Shown here: piece by piece, positions 1-13,026 of the stretch | How positions within the stretch are numbered: position 1 is the first letter of the stretch | How the letters are laid out: each line of letters begins with the position of its first letter | From: Megamerina dolium | Lineage: Eukaryota; Arthropoda; Insecta; Diptera; Megamerinidae | Direction of reading: 5' to 3' | NCBI GenBank assembly: GCA_963854835.1 | Contig: OY978526.1 | Coordinates: 74,000,418-74,064,417, forward strand | DNA length: 64,000 nucleotides | The notes under the pieces: model-generated | Told to the model about the DNA's origin: nothing | The model's input: the letters and a program-made list of their open reading frames with translations, nothing else | Databases searched by the model: none | Position numbers and translations under genes: made by a program

Positions 1-813
1 ATGATTTTCGTTGCCATAGAAATTGATTGAAATGAATCAAGTGAAACCGATTCGTTAAGCTGGCGAGGCAGTCAAGAAAATCGGTGTAAAATTATCAAGT
101 AAAACATAAAGAAAAAACACTCCAGAATTACTCAAACGAATTATTTGTTAACTACTTAATAAAATAAACATAATACACTCATCTGTTGTCCATATCACTG
201 ATTCAACTGTGGCGGTACTGTCTACTAATAATTTCTAGTGTTGCCAACATCACTATGCTGTCAGAGAAATTCGCATTCTGTATTGGGAAATTTTTATGCA
301 TTCTACATAGTTGGCAAATCAATGTACAAGAAAACTTTCCACACACTTCCTGAAAAAGTAGTAAATAGTGCGCGTATGCTTGTCTCAATTGTGCTATTGC
401 TCGGAGAAAACTTATTCATTTATCAATAATTCCGAGTTTCTTTGCATTATGATTGATAAAAAATCAAAATAATATATATTACGATATTCAGAATCGTTGT
501 TTGCAAATAATCTATTAAGTGAAAGTGCGATTAATTTGTTGTGAAAATTTATGCGCAACCCACAATCAAATCACTGTGGAATATTTTCCTATTCATGCTA
601 GTTTTCGTTTTGCACAGTGCCGTGATTTTTATCGTAGCACTATTTTTCCCTCGTTCGTTTTTGGACTTGGCCGGTGTCATGGCGACATTATAAACACAAC
701 TCGAACATATTGAAGAGGTTAGTGAGTAGTGATTTCGCAAATAATTTCCAAAATAAACATATGTAGTTGTTTTTTGTATTGTTTGTTTCTGCGTAGCAAT
801 TGGCATTCAAACA
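1..813. other. Region upstream of pps
   Basis: No supportable protein gene lies here. Short open frames on both strands show no recognisable domain. The stretch is AT-rich and probably holds the promoter and 5' UTR of the pps gene that starts at 814. I could not place a transcription start or a 5' UTR intron with confidence. Confidence 0.5.
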
Positions 814-3800
814 ATGTCTAGTTCAGTGTTTATTGAAAGCAGCAACAATAGTACAGTGCCGAAAACGACACAAGCTACAGAAGTATTTGATGGCTTAATT
901 GGAGGCTCCTCAGCTGATGCGAATTTAGTTGTTGTTTATGGAAAGAATGGAACCAGCTATGACCACAAAGGATTGGAAAAGCTCATTGGTAATGTCTCAA
1001 GTCAATTTTTATCAACTATGTATCTGAACTATGTATGTATTATATGTACATGTCTACTTGCAAACCCAGAGGAGAAAACGCTCTCATCGATTAGTGTTAT
1101 TCGTCTTACATCGCCTACTCCCAGTATGGAAGACGAAGAGGAACAAGCTGCAAAATATGAAAATGATTCTGATGACCAATCTGAAAATAGTAGTCTAAAG
1201 GATACGATTAACGAAGAGGAAGATCAATATAAGAAAGTAATGAGTAACGAGGAAAAAGATTCCGATGCAGATGCTGATGAAAAGAGTACCGAAGAGTATG
1301 ATGGATATACAAGCGACGGTGGAAAGACCAAAAACAAATTGAAGAAATCGAACAAAGCAGTATCAGCAGCAACAGCAGCAGCAGCAGCAGATTTAAAACT
1401 ACACAAATATTCAGAGAAACGAAAACGAGAACGGCCAGAGATAGTGGGTTTAACAATAGAGGAATTTTATCCGCCAGAAGATGCCAATGTGTTGTTGAAA
1501 AATGTTTTGAGTGAGTCGTCAAGTTACACAAAACAAAAATATGAATATATTATACAGATAATTCTCAATTTTTAGAAAAAGCTGGCCTACCTACTATCAA
1601 ACACTCTGAATACAAATTTCAATTGTACGTTATTCAAAATGATCATTGCTACACTCCGTTTACATCGCCGGAACAAATGAAGGCCAAATTAAATAGTGAT
1701 AAATATCTAATGGAAAAGCAAGCGAATGTGAATCGAAAAATAATTCCTCTAACTGTGACTGGTGGTAAGCAGCAAATTATTAAGAAGAAACCAATATCAA
1801 TCGATGGTGAAGGAAAACAAAAACCGTCAGCAACTATGGAGTTATCGCATAATAAAGGCATAAAAAAAGATGTCCGAGATAAAGGTCAAAGTAAACTAAG
1901 TGAACTATTCGAGGATGATGAGGAGGTGTCTAACGGCGAATTAGATGACGAAGAAGATTATACAGAGAGTGAGATTTCCGCTGAAACAGATAATGATCGA
2001 GATAGTGATCTCGATTTTAATGTAAATAATCGTAAGGGTAGTAAACGCAAAGTGAAATTGTTGAAAAAATTGAAACGACCTCCAGTACCAGTAAAAACTC
2101 AAAATAAACGTCGACAGCAAAGTCAAGATGATTCCGACGAAATTTGTACAACACCCCAAAGAGCGAAGGGAATACGAAGTACTAATAGCGATGTTGGTCG
2201 ACTTACAAAGACAATTATAACCCCACCAGCTAAAGCTGCAATTACTAGCGCTTGCATTGTACAGAGGTCACGTGCAGATGCTATCCCGACAACACCGTCA
2301 ATAGCCAAAAAACAATCCACACCAACAGATGGAAAAATATTGAACTCATCATCATCACCAATAATTACTGGCGTACGAAGGGGGCCCATTGTACAAGTTG
2401 GAACACCGACTACTTCACGAAACCTACAACTTCAAGCATCGCCGCAAACTGTCAAGGAAATTGTCATTAATAAAGTGAGACACATAATAGATATATTCGT
2501 TGTTTCACATATGAAGCTTATTGAACCAAAAAACAAAGCAAAAAACCGAAAATTGTCCGTCTGATATTTTACTAATCCATCATATGCCTATGCTGCTGTG
2601 AAATTATTGTTGTAACAGTAAAGTGAAATAGAAATACAATACATTTTAAAGAAGTTTTTTTTTATCGTATTTTTATTATTTTTTTTTTTTATGTGCTACA
2701 TTAAGTACTACATTGTTATTAATCATATTTCATATGGCTTTAATTGCTTTAGAAAGTATATCATGCTATAGACTTAGTTCAACTTTACATATTATTTTTT
2801 GCTTTTTGTATATTTATATTTTATTTTGTTTATTTTAGGTTATCGCCAGTCCAAAGGGAGGATTCACTGATATTAGCGCGTTATTAACACAAGACGAGAC
2901 GTCATTACAAACAATATCGTCTGCCCAAACACCTGAGCAGCGTTCTCAAAGTCATACAGTGCAGCCGTCAAAGGGATTCATGCCATTAGTGATTGAGACG
3001 GCAGTTAAAAATCAATTACCCGCTCAAATATCCATACAAACACATCAGAGCTCATCAGAACTGGCAGCTGAGAACGATAAACAACTTGATCTCATTGATT
3101 CGATCGTAAAGGATGAAATGCAGAAGGCCAATGTTATCGAACAGGCGCCAAGTGTCAATGAAAATATACCTGAATTGGTGAAAATGTTGGAGAGCACAGA
3201 GAAGGCGTTGGTAACAAATGCAGCACAGCAGTTGGGTAACTTTACGCAAAATAATACTGTAGAAGAAATTGATATTTCAAATACTCCGCTACTGGAAAAC
3301 GCCGAAGACGAGTTACCCGAAGACTTACTACAGCATGTTGTCGAGCTCATCGAGGACGATAAGACACTGCAAGAAGCAGTAGAAAAAGAAGTCTTTGGAA
3401 ATAATAACAGTGATGCAGTAGTGTCGACTCCACCACCATTAGCTCCGATATTTCAGCATGGTATTAAAACCAATACAAGCAATTTGCAGGTGGGACAATT
3501 ACATACTTGATTTTGATGTATCTCTAAATATCATTATTTCTTGTTTTTAGTCGACTCCAAAAGTTTTTCATTCGATCGCAAATCTCTCTACAAATCCACC
3601 GATCACTCCGACAGTGACTCCTACCGCCGCAGGTATTAATACTTCAAAGGCAGTACTACCAGCCAGTGCACGCAAAGAACCCATACAAATAATACGTGGC
3701 AACGGACGTGTTATAACACTACCACCAATTGAAGCACCGACAACGCGGGCAAAACGACGGGCACAAACCCAACCAACCAACCAACATGATGTGAGCATTA

Positions 3801-6800
3801 GTTCGACATTAAATGAATCATCGTTAGATAATTCATTGCACTCGAATGCCTCATTTGGAGTAAGTGAGATTAGTGCGAAAGACAAAAGCACAAGTGATAC
3901 AGCAACAACAGCTAAGCAACGTGCTTCAAAAGAAGCTGCAGCCAACGTCAGCACGGTCAGTAGCAAGTCGGGGAAAAAGAGTGCTGCCAAAAAGAAGACA
4001 ACTGCAGCTGCCGCCAAGGCCGCTACAGAAAATGGAAGTAAGAATGCATCTGAAGCTGATGCATCGGAATCTCAAGGAGATGATGATGATCCTAACAAGT
4101 AAGATATAAGCAAAATTTCTTATCGTCATTAACGATATTCGTTAAATTAAAATAAATACTCTTTGCAGGCTATGGTGCATTTGCCGTCAACCACATAATA
4201 ATCGTTTTATGATTTGTTGTGATGTTTGCGAGGATTGGTTTCATGGTACATGTGTTAGCATTACCAAAGCCATGGGTCTTGAAATGGAACAAAAGGGCAT
4301 TGATTGGACATGTCCTAAATGTGTTAAAAAATTGGAAGAAAAGGTAAGAGATATGCTGTGTAATCAAATAGTGGAAAGAAGAGAGAACAAATTCGATTTC
4401 ATATTTCAGAAACAACCTAAAATCACCGATATGCTAACGGTAAAAACGACAACTACAGCAACACCGCCAACACAATCCTCAAAGCCCAAGGGCGTTGAGC
4501 AGCAAGAGCAAACAAAAAAGCAAATTATCGGAACGAAAAAGGAACAAGCTGGCCAAATTGGTTCTGCAGCTGCTCCAAAGAATGCAGCCCAAACGAAAAA
4601 AGCTCAAACAACAATAATAACTATGGCTCAGAAGAAATTGTTTGCAAGTAGCCCAATTACAAAATCAACACCGCCACCAACAAACAATCAATCAACAACG
4701 CAATCACAAACGAAGCGCATTCCAGTTTCGCAAGAACAAAAAACACTGCACGCTAAAATACTGCATCAGCAACAAAATAAAATACACAAGACTGCATCGA
4801 CCGAAGCTACTGACGAGGAAACACCTTGCATTGTGTGCAAGAAAGTCGCTCGCGTCAATTCCATATACTGTAGTGACGATTGTATACGCAAGCATGCCCA
4901 GAATGCTCTCAATGCATTCTCTGCAAAATCACCAGAAACAACTGCAGTCAATCCACATTTGAAAAGTGCATTTGAAGAGAAGAAAAAAAAGGCTAAAGGC
5001 CTCTTTGAAGATTTACTCTCCATGGCCGACAGGAAACCAAAAGTTGAAAGGGTTGGTGCTCACCCTCTATATAATATGCATTTAAATTGTGTTGAATTAA
5101 TGGCGAACTTTTTGCAATTATGTCGAAAATTGATTTTAGTAAAAAATTGTCGGTATTATTCAACAAATTGCAATTTTTTCAAAATTTCTTTCGGCTTTAT
5201 TGCTAAAATATTTGCAATAAAGTCTAAAATCTAAATCCATGCAATTTTTGTTCGCCTTTCTTGCCAAACTATTTGCAATAATGTCGAAAATCTATATCCA
5301 TACAATTTTTTGTACAAATTTTCGAAATAATGTCGAAACTGTCACTTCGAAATAACTATTTCTGCAACATTTCGTTTCGAATTTATTGCCAAAATATTTG
5401 CAATAAAGTCGAAAATCTGAATACAAACAATTTTTGTTGTATATTGTCGCATTTTTGCAGTAATATCGTAGTTATTATTTTGCAAATTTTAATTTCGAAA
5501 TTATTGCCAAAAAATTTGCAATGTCGGAATTACCGTTTATGCAAAATTTTTCGACATATTTTTCCAAATATTCTAAAAATAAAATTTTTTTATTACGAAA
5601 ATATTTGCAATTAGAAAATATTTTTCAGCAATTTCGAAAATCGATTACCTAGCCACATTTTGATTTCTAAAAAGTGTAGCTTTTTTTCCCAGGTAAACGT
5701 ATATGAAAGAAAAACAGGACGTTTTCTAACTGGTCACAGTGCACCAACCACTGTAAACCTCAAAAAATGGCTACAGGATAATCCTACATTTGAGGTAGTA
5801 CAACCAGGTAGTGCACAATCTATAGAACTTGAGGTAAGATTTAAAGAAGACATTAAAAATGGCCAGTATTAATTATATTTTGCGCTTGTAATTTAATAGA
5901 AAAAACAGCATAAACATCGCCTATTAAATCCGGCATCACCGCCAACTACCAGTAAAAATCTGAGTATAGCCACAGATCAAAATGTGGCTTCGCCGGCTGT
6001 ACAAACGTCTTGCAAACCATTGGTTACACCGTTGGGAAAGAAAAATGATGAATCGACTACATCACATACAGAAGAAAGTCCCTTGCCAAAATCTGTGAAA
6101 CAACTTATAGAACAGGTGAAAAATTCACCGACCGGCTCTCGACCTGGAACACCGAAACATCTGCAAAAATATCCACAACAAGTAGCAATAAAACCGGATA
6201 AGCCAAGCAAATCTGAAGCGACAGAAGATGCCAAATCTAAAGAGAAAAAAGCAAAACGTCAAAATGCGACGACAGATAGCAGTAGCAGTAGTAGTGTTAA
6301 AGTGAATCCGGAGACAGTCACTCCTACCAATGATTCAGAGCCGATTCGTTTAAATGTCCGCCGTACACTTAAAGAACAACTTATACAACGTGTGAACGAA
6401 GACACATCTTGCAATACTAATGATGGCAATAATACAAAAATCTCTACAAAACTGACACCAGACGAGATCGAAGAATTCGTAACGGAGACAGAGGCTGAAA
6501 TGTATAATTTCTTCAATCGCGATACTGGTACCAAGTACAAAGCTAAATATCGATCATTGATGTTCAATATTAAGGATCGTAAAAACCATACTCTATTTGC
6601 AAAAATATGTGCAAAACTCGTAGAGCCCAAACAATTGGTGAGAATGACTCCGGAAGAGCTGGCCAGTCAGGAGTTAGCCAAATGGCGTGAAAATGAGACT
6701 AAACACCAATTGGAAATGATTAAAAAATCCGAATTGGATATGCTGTCGTGTGCAAAAAATTACGTTCTCAAAACACACAAAGGCGAGGAGGTCATCGAGG

Positions 6801-9800
6801 AAAAACTAACTAAAGTCGGTAACTTTGATCTGACTATTCCCGAAGAGGATGTCGCCTCTGTCTTAAATACTAAAACTATAAATGATGATGTCGAAACAAA
6901 TGTCATCGATTCAACTGCCATTAAAGATCAATTGCATATTACAGAATCGAATAAGTCAAGCACATATCATACCGAGTCTCATGCGAACATTGGTGCCACA
7001 AGTGGTGCTGAAGAGGTGCAATCAAAACCAGCATTGCTTAAAGAAAAAGATCGTGATCAAGATCGTGAACGTGATCGTGATTACGATCGCGATCGCGATC
7101 GAGATCGAGATAGAGGTCACGAGAGACGGCACAAAAGTAAAGATCGTCATAGAGAAAAATCAAAATCGCACAGACGTAGTCGTAGTCGAAGTCATTCAAG
7201 AAGTCGCAGCCGGAGCAAAGAAAAAAGACACAAGAGTTCACATAAGGATGATCGTGACAGGGAACGTATACGTGATAAGGAGCGTAGAGAAAAAGAACGC
7301 GACCACAGGGAGGGGTCGGAGAAATCACATTCAGACAAAAAGGCATCACACTCCGCCAGTAGTATGAAAAGTACCACCGGCACTTTAACAACGAAGGAAC
7401 AAAGTAAACACCATCGCGAACATCCAAAGAAATCAACCACACCCAAACCATTGGAAGTGTTTAGTTTGATTGATCAAATTTTGGATTCAACAAAAACGGT
7501 AGAAGAAGCGGCAAATTTAGTTGTTGAAAAGGAAAAAGTGTCAACCACCACCAGAATACCCAGTCCAACACCATCTCAAGCGAATGTCTCGAATCCAGCA
7601 AGATCAACGTCAGCACATGATATCGCTGAAAGCAAGTTTTCTCTGGAGAATGATGAAAAAATTGCTAATAAAATGTTATTACCTACAACTTCACTGGATC
7701 CGTATGTTCACTTTTTGAATGTTAATTCACCTACGGCAACATCTGTGCAACCGCCCAACATCTGGAGTGGCAATATCAATATGATCGATGTGGCATCATT
7801 CCAGATAGTACTACAGCCAGTTATAGGCAATTATGTTAATTTGGGAAAATTCCTACCAGCCGAATTGGATGTAGTTGGTCGTATTGGACCAGACACTGTT
7901 TGGGATTATATATCGAAAATCAAGAAAAGTCCCAATAAGGAAATTGTTATAATTCGCTTAATACCCTCCAATCAATCGGAAACTGCTGCATACACCATAT
8001 TATACCAGTACCTTGACAAGCGTAAACGATTGGGTGTCATAAAGACGACATCGTCACAAATCAAAGACTTCTACATATATCCACTGGGTGCCGGAAAGGC
8101 AATGCCAGCTATTTTACAGACAACCGATCATGTAGAATTCTATGAAGATTTGATGCGGCCCGACATACTTGTTGGCATTGTAATACGAGTTACTGGTAAA
8201 CGTGCAGCGGCTGCAACGCCAGCAGCATCTACAACAACCTCCTCTGCTCCAAAGGTATTTGCGAACACTGTTAAACTAAAAGTTATAAATTTAATTAAAG
8301 CAAAATATGTCTTTATTTATAGTTTCCACGAAAACTTAACGATACCGATTCGTTTACACCACCTGGCAGTCCAAAACGTAGAAAACGTTTGCATAGTGTT
8401 GCACACAGAGATGATCTAATCGATATAGATGCAATAATTAAGGCACCAATAGCTGCTAAAATTCAAAAACGTACATTCTCCTATGAATATTCAAAGTGAA
8501 TATAATATATAATTATGTTTCTATTTATTTTAGCTGCATCTGCGTCGACAACGACGACGACGGCGACAACAACAAAAGATGATGCTGATGAGCCATACTC
8601 TCCAGGTGGTAGTTCGGACGATGATATTCCTCTACTGCCAATGAAATCAGCATCCGCTGTTGCAGATGTTCAGAAAACAGCCGATGATGATTTAAAGAGA
8701 AAAATGGACGAATTGAACAGGCAAATTGCAGCACAAGAAATGGAAATAGCTGGATTACTAAATGTTGAACAATCGGTACATATACATAGAGTGAAAATTA
8801 AGATCTTTCTAAAATTTAATGTCGACTTGTTTGACATATTTCCCATACAAAAATATGTGAAAATGTCTATAGGCAAAGATCTTCCTCATTATTGGATATT
8901 GAGGTTTGCTATGAACGCTTAGGATATGTAAATAGATAGCGATTGGAAAAAATGGGAGTGGTCTCCCATATGAATAAAAAAAGCAAGACCATTACAACCG
9001 AAAATCGATTTAGGCCGAATTTAGCATGCTTCGCCAGCTAGCTCTTTCCTTCGTTAGCCGGCGCCTGTTAGAAATTGCAAGTGCCGTCAGGATCTCCAGT
9101 ACTTGGTGTTTCCACTGGAGATAAAGTCTGCCTCTTCTGCGTCGTCCTCAAACGGGTTTCAAATATAACACATTCTTAGCTGGAGCGTGCTTTTTCATTC
9201 GCTAAATTTTGATGCACTCTACTGTGTAGATGTTGGCATACAGCTCATGGTTGCACCTTATTCGATACTCTCCACCAACGCAAATAGATCCAGAAATCTT
9301 GCGTAGAACTTTTCTTTCGAAAACTCTGAGCATTCTCTCAACCGGGTGCTGGACCCCATAGTCCAGCAGAGGTTTAAGATGGGCCTCGATCCAGGGTGGG
9401 TAGTGCGGCCATTCACGCACCCCAAATTGGTACCTCAGGGCTAGAAGTCGTTGCCTTCTAGTCCTGGGGGGCGCTTATCGACGCTTAATTCTGATACGTT
9501 GTGCTTTGAGCGCCGTGAGATAGGCCTTCCAGGCAGGTACTCACGTAAAACCTTCACCTTCTTCTGCTCGCGTATCATCAATATCAATATCATCGGCATA
9601 CGCTAAAATCATGACACTTTTGATGAAGGTAGTGCCATTATGTCTTAGATCAGCAGCTCATATTATTTTCTCCATAATCAGATTGAAAAAGTCGCACAAT
9701 AACGAATTACTTTGTCTGTAAGCCCGTTCGGTATTAGTTTGTGCGAAGAGGTTCTTTCCAATTTTCACTACACAACAGAAGTTATAAAGTGTCATTCTGC

Positions 9801-11301
9801 AAAGACCCCGAATGAATACATGTAATCCCTTATCGCACTTTTGAAAGCGGCTTTATAATCAACAAATAGATGGTCCGTGTCGATCTGTTTCTTTTGGGTA
9901 TTCTCCATGTTTTGGCGTAGTGTGAAAATCTGATGGTAGATTAACTAGGTCTGGAGCCACACTGATAAGGTCCAATCAGATTGTTAAGCATAGGCTTCAT
10001 GCGATGCCAAGAAGACTTATACCACGGTAATTGGCGCAAATTGTGGAGTCTCCTTTTTATATACGGAACAGAGAACACTGGGCTCGCAATCATTGGACAT
10101 ATTTTCCACTGACCATATTCTGTTTATCAGCTGATGCATGCTGGTCACCAACACCAACTCGGCAGGCAGGCTATCAGCACCTACAACTTTGTTGTTTTTC
10201 AGTCTAGAAATGGGCTTTCTGACCTCGTCATGGTCAGGTGGTAACTGGTAAGCAAGCAAGAACTGAAAGGTACTTTGAGTTGAAGTTAAAAGATTGGAGG
10301 AAGAGATTCTAAGCACTCAGACAATTATGCCAAAGCCCGAAAGCGAAAGAACTATAAGAACAGTAAAGACAACAGCTATAGGGAAGAGAATATTGCGTTA
10401 TTCTATCTCGTATCTCGTATTTCAGATGAGGTTTTTTCACAAAGCTTTTCGCATATTTGCATATTTTGCATGATTCGAGTGCAGACCATCTTTTTTATGG
10501 ATGCCAGCCATAAACTCGTTGACCTATCGTAGAAATCCCGCACAACTGACGATTCGATTTCTTTTAGATCCATAGACGTACCAGCAAAGCCTGTTTTGGA
10601 CAGGCCGCTTACCATATATGGTGATGACTCAATGATTAATAATGATTAATGTACATAAGGTCGCCAGATTGTCTCCCGATTCAGTCACAATTTAATATAA
10701 TTTAAAACATTGCACAATATTAGATCGGACATTTAGAATACAATGAAATATATTCATATTATAGCCCCAATTTTTATTATTTAATTGATATAAAAAGCAC
10801 TAATTAAAGAATACTTTTCCAATTCACTAGTGTTACACGTCATCATCAACTACGACAACGGTATTGGCGAATATTTCAATACCGTCAAATTTGTCACAAA
10901 TACTTGCAAGTATTAAAAGTAAACCAGACACAACAGTGCCATTACCCGCAGCCGCACCAACACCCGTATCAGCTCCTCCCTTGATGGGTATTAACACTCG
11001 ACAAGATGAGGATGAAGAATACAAGCCAGAAGAGTTTATGAATATGTCTTACAAAACAAATGGTATTACAATACTCGTTTTTTTCTTTTTCCATGCCTGC
11101 ATTGATTAAATTATTTTATATTTTTCCCCGCCCTATGGTGTTACAGATAAACCATCAACCAGTCGTTTGGCACAATTAAGTGAGGCTGAACTTCTTAGTA
11201 TGGTACCAGATGACATGATTGAAGAAACATCAATAAATCATCCACAACATATGGAAGAAAAACGTGCCCACAGTGAAGAGCCACCACCTCCGGGTGTTTA
11301 A
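814..11301 (+). CDS. pps: Protein partner of snf (PHD, TFIIS-M and SPOC domain protein)
   Basis: Ortholog of Drosophila pps and of the vertebrate PHF3/DIDO1 family: nuclear proteins that bind RNA polymerase II and affect transcription and splicing. Thirteen coding exons join in phase into about 2267 aa: 814-988, 1070-1510, 1576-2474, 2839-3489, 3551-4098, 4169-4343, 4410-5051, 5693-5833, 5900-8254, 8323-8470, 8534-8775, 10831-11062, 11147-11301. Domains in order: an acidic Ser/Lys-rich N-terminus; a PHD finger at about 905-958 (starts WCICRQP, has CCDVCEDWFHGTC); a second cysteine cluster with CIVCKK and YCSDDC at about 1100-1125; a TFIIS central domain at about 1371-1514 (MYNFFNRDTGTKYKAKYRSL); an Arg/Asp/Ser-rich stretch at about 1604-1697; and a SPOC domain at about 1844-1990. 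The ATG at 814 is the first that leads into the conserved frame. Introns 1 and 2 are under 100 bp, and intron 1 is open in frame, so retention would add 27 codons. The 2-kb intron before exon 12 holds an antisense LINE relic. Splice sites were inferred, not verified. Confidence 0.9.
5100..5640. repeat. Degenerate ~75-bp tandem repeat in a pps intron
   Basis: Within the pps intron 5052-5692 the phrases 'atttgcaataa' and 'gtcgaaaatct', followed by 'caattttt', recur in the same order several times, for example near 5210, 5270, 5395 and 5520. Spacing is roughly 60-130 bp. The copies are diverged, as expected of an old minisatellite. No coding content is seen. Confidence 0.6.
8970..10640 (-). mobile_element. 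Non-LTR retrotransposon (LINE) remnant inside the pps intron
   Basis: Antisense to pps, broken frames spell reverse-transcriptase landmarks. At 10316-10017 there is a segment with LKNNKVVGADSLPAEL and a KKE-type ending. Near 9620-9590 lies LAYADDIDID, which carries the YADD catalytic box. At 9420-9202 is the C-terminal FERKVLRKISGSICVGGEYR segment. The 3' end near 9000-9130 matches the end of the LINE copy at 54785-55800 in frame content, so both belong to one family. Many stops and frameshifts show the copy is dead. The clade is not assigned; the 5' limit at about 10640 is approximate. Confidence 0.8.
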
Positions 11302-12006
11302 ACAATCAATAAATTAATTAATTAATAATAATTATTATTATCCAGTTATTAGATGTACCTATGTTGCATATTTCATTTATGTTGCACACTCGACACACGC
11401 ACGCACGTAGGCTTATTCTGTTCATTGTATAATTTTGATTTCATTTTTGAGCTTACATTTATATTTACACAATTCCACAATGATCAACTCACCCAACACA
11501 CGTTTAGTATATCAAGACAAGACGTTATTCTAGTTAGGCATATACATATACATTGTACATATACAAGTATATGTATGGTAGTTATATGTATCTTTATTGT
11601 TCCTTCACATATTGTTGATATGATTTCATAACAGAAGATACTATAAAACATATTTTAATTGGATGTAGCCATTGGTGAGAAAAAAAAAAGAATTTTTTTT
11701 TGCATTCTTCTCCTTTTTTTTCCGATCAATTTGGACAATTCCAATATATAATAGATGAATCTGTGGATTCAATAAGAAATTGTAAAATAAATATAATTTT
11801 TTCTATAAGTACATACCTACATATAAATATAAACATGTTAAATTAATGTTCTTAATGTACACTTCTTGTAGAATTCGAGTGAATCTAATAAAAATGAATA
11901 AACTATTTGATATTTTTGCTTAAGCGATTGCTATCGATGTATCTATTTGTATTTTCATAATTTTTCTTTTTGTTATAATTACATGTATGTATGGAATAGT
12001 GCTCTT
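11302..12006. other. Convergent 3' UTR region of pps and Scgbeta
   Basis: The 705 bp between two convergent stop codons hold no gene. Polyadenylation-like AATAAA for pps occurs at 11308-11313, and other A-rich candidates lie near 11785 and 11886. The Scgbeta 3' UTR must run leftward into the same stretch. Confidence 0.6.
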
Positions 12007-13026
12007 TCAATTGATGGCGCATGGATCAAATTTTGAACTGAAATGAGCACATGATATTTTTGGACCATTGTGCAAACGTGGCACTGGTATTCTAAATAGT
12101 ATACCTTGTGGCATACAACAACATATTTTATATTGTACACTGCCAGTGCGTAAACCAAATTCAGAGCTGACAATTGGTATTTTGTCCAAATTTAAATATA
12201 TACCCGAACCAGCTTCTAGAATAGTTGAGCCCTGTGTCGAATTGATGGCAATATTATGCTCTGCTTGAAAGAGGGCAGCGCTTGCATCCAATACAATACC
12301 CTCAGAGCCCTTAATGGAAACTCTTCCGTCCGCTTCGATAGTTAAGGGTTTTTCAATGGGACTAGCAATTCGGCTAGTACTAAGAGTCTTTGTTATGAGG
12401 GCGTCCGCACCGGTTGGCATATTATAATTAGGACGATGTGTCGAAAAGATAGAATTACCCGTGATATCTTTTATTTCAAACGAATTTACAGCACGAAATT
12501 GTATACCCGACTTGTTCACAATCAAACGATTATATGCTTGTCCATTACGATGCAATCGTATATAGACACTCCCATCATCACCAGTTATGGTGACAGGCAC
12601 ATCGTTGAAGCCCTCGATTTCACCAAAAGTCTTACTGTAAATGCGATCCAAATCAGTTGACCCATAGAATTTAATAACATCCTCCTCGGGTATCAACTCC
12701 ATACCATGCACTCCCTTGCCAAGACGTAGCACGCCAATTATGGTAAGCGTTAACATCAGATTTGCCACTGTCAGTACCAATATTACCGAAACAATCACCC
12801 AAAAGGCGAATGTATTTCGATGATGATTCATCGCTTTTGTTAATGATGGAGTACTATGATAGGTAAATGTAAATTTCTCATCAAGAAAATGATCCATGCT
12901 GGATTGCATATGATCCACATCGGCGCTACCAATTGGTAATGTAGCTGACATTACATTTGCTGTTGCAGCATCTTCTGAATAGCACGGTGAAGATCCACGA
13001 ATGAATGTATTTTCAAATGGCTTCAT
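12007..13026 (-). CDS. Scgbeta: Beta-sarcoglycan
   Basis: Single-exon gene of 339 aa. Beta-sarcoglycan is a type II membrane glycoprotein of the sarcoglycan part of the dystrophin complex, linking muscle cytoskeleton and extracellular matrix. The sequence shows a cytoplasmic N-terminus of about 70 residues, one transmembrane segment at about 73-99 (starting FAFWVIVSVILVLTVANL), then an extracellular beta-rich region. Sequons NKS and NST are visible there. A cysteine-bearing C-terminus has YKICCCMPQG and later CAHF and DPC, as in the beta type rather than gamma/delta. Length fits the family (about 320-350 aa). The first ATG of the frame is used. It converges on pps. I rank beta well above delta because of the C-terminal cysteine pattern and the HRNT motif just before the membrane span. 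Confidence 0.92.
   Translation of the reverse strand: MKPFENTFIRGSSPCYSEDAATANVMSATLPIGSADVDHMQSSMDHFLDEKFTFTYHSTPSLTKAMNHHRNTFAFWVIVSVILVLTVANLMLTLTIIGVLRLGKGVHGMELIPEEDVIKFYGSTDLDRIYSKTFGEIEGFNDVPVTITGDDGSVYIRLHRNGQAYNRLIVNKSGIQFRAVNSFEIKDITGNSIFSTHRPNYNMPTGADALITKTLSTSRIASPIEKPLTIEADGRVSIKGSEGIVLDASAALFQAEHNIAINSTQGSTILEAGSGIYLNLDKIPIVSSEFGLRTGSVQYKICCCMPQGILFRIPVPRLHNGPKISCAHFSSKFDPCAIN

Noticed and set aside
6882..7451. Overlapping open frames on both strands inside pps exon 9
   Set aside because: Shadows of the Arg/Asp/Ser-repeat coding sequence.
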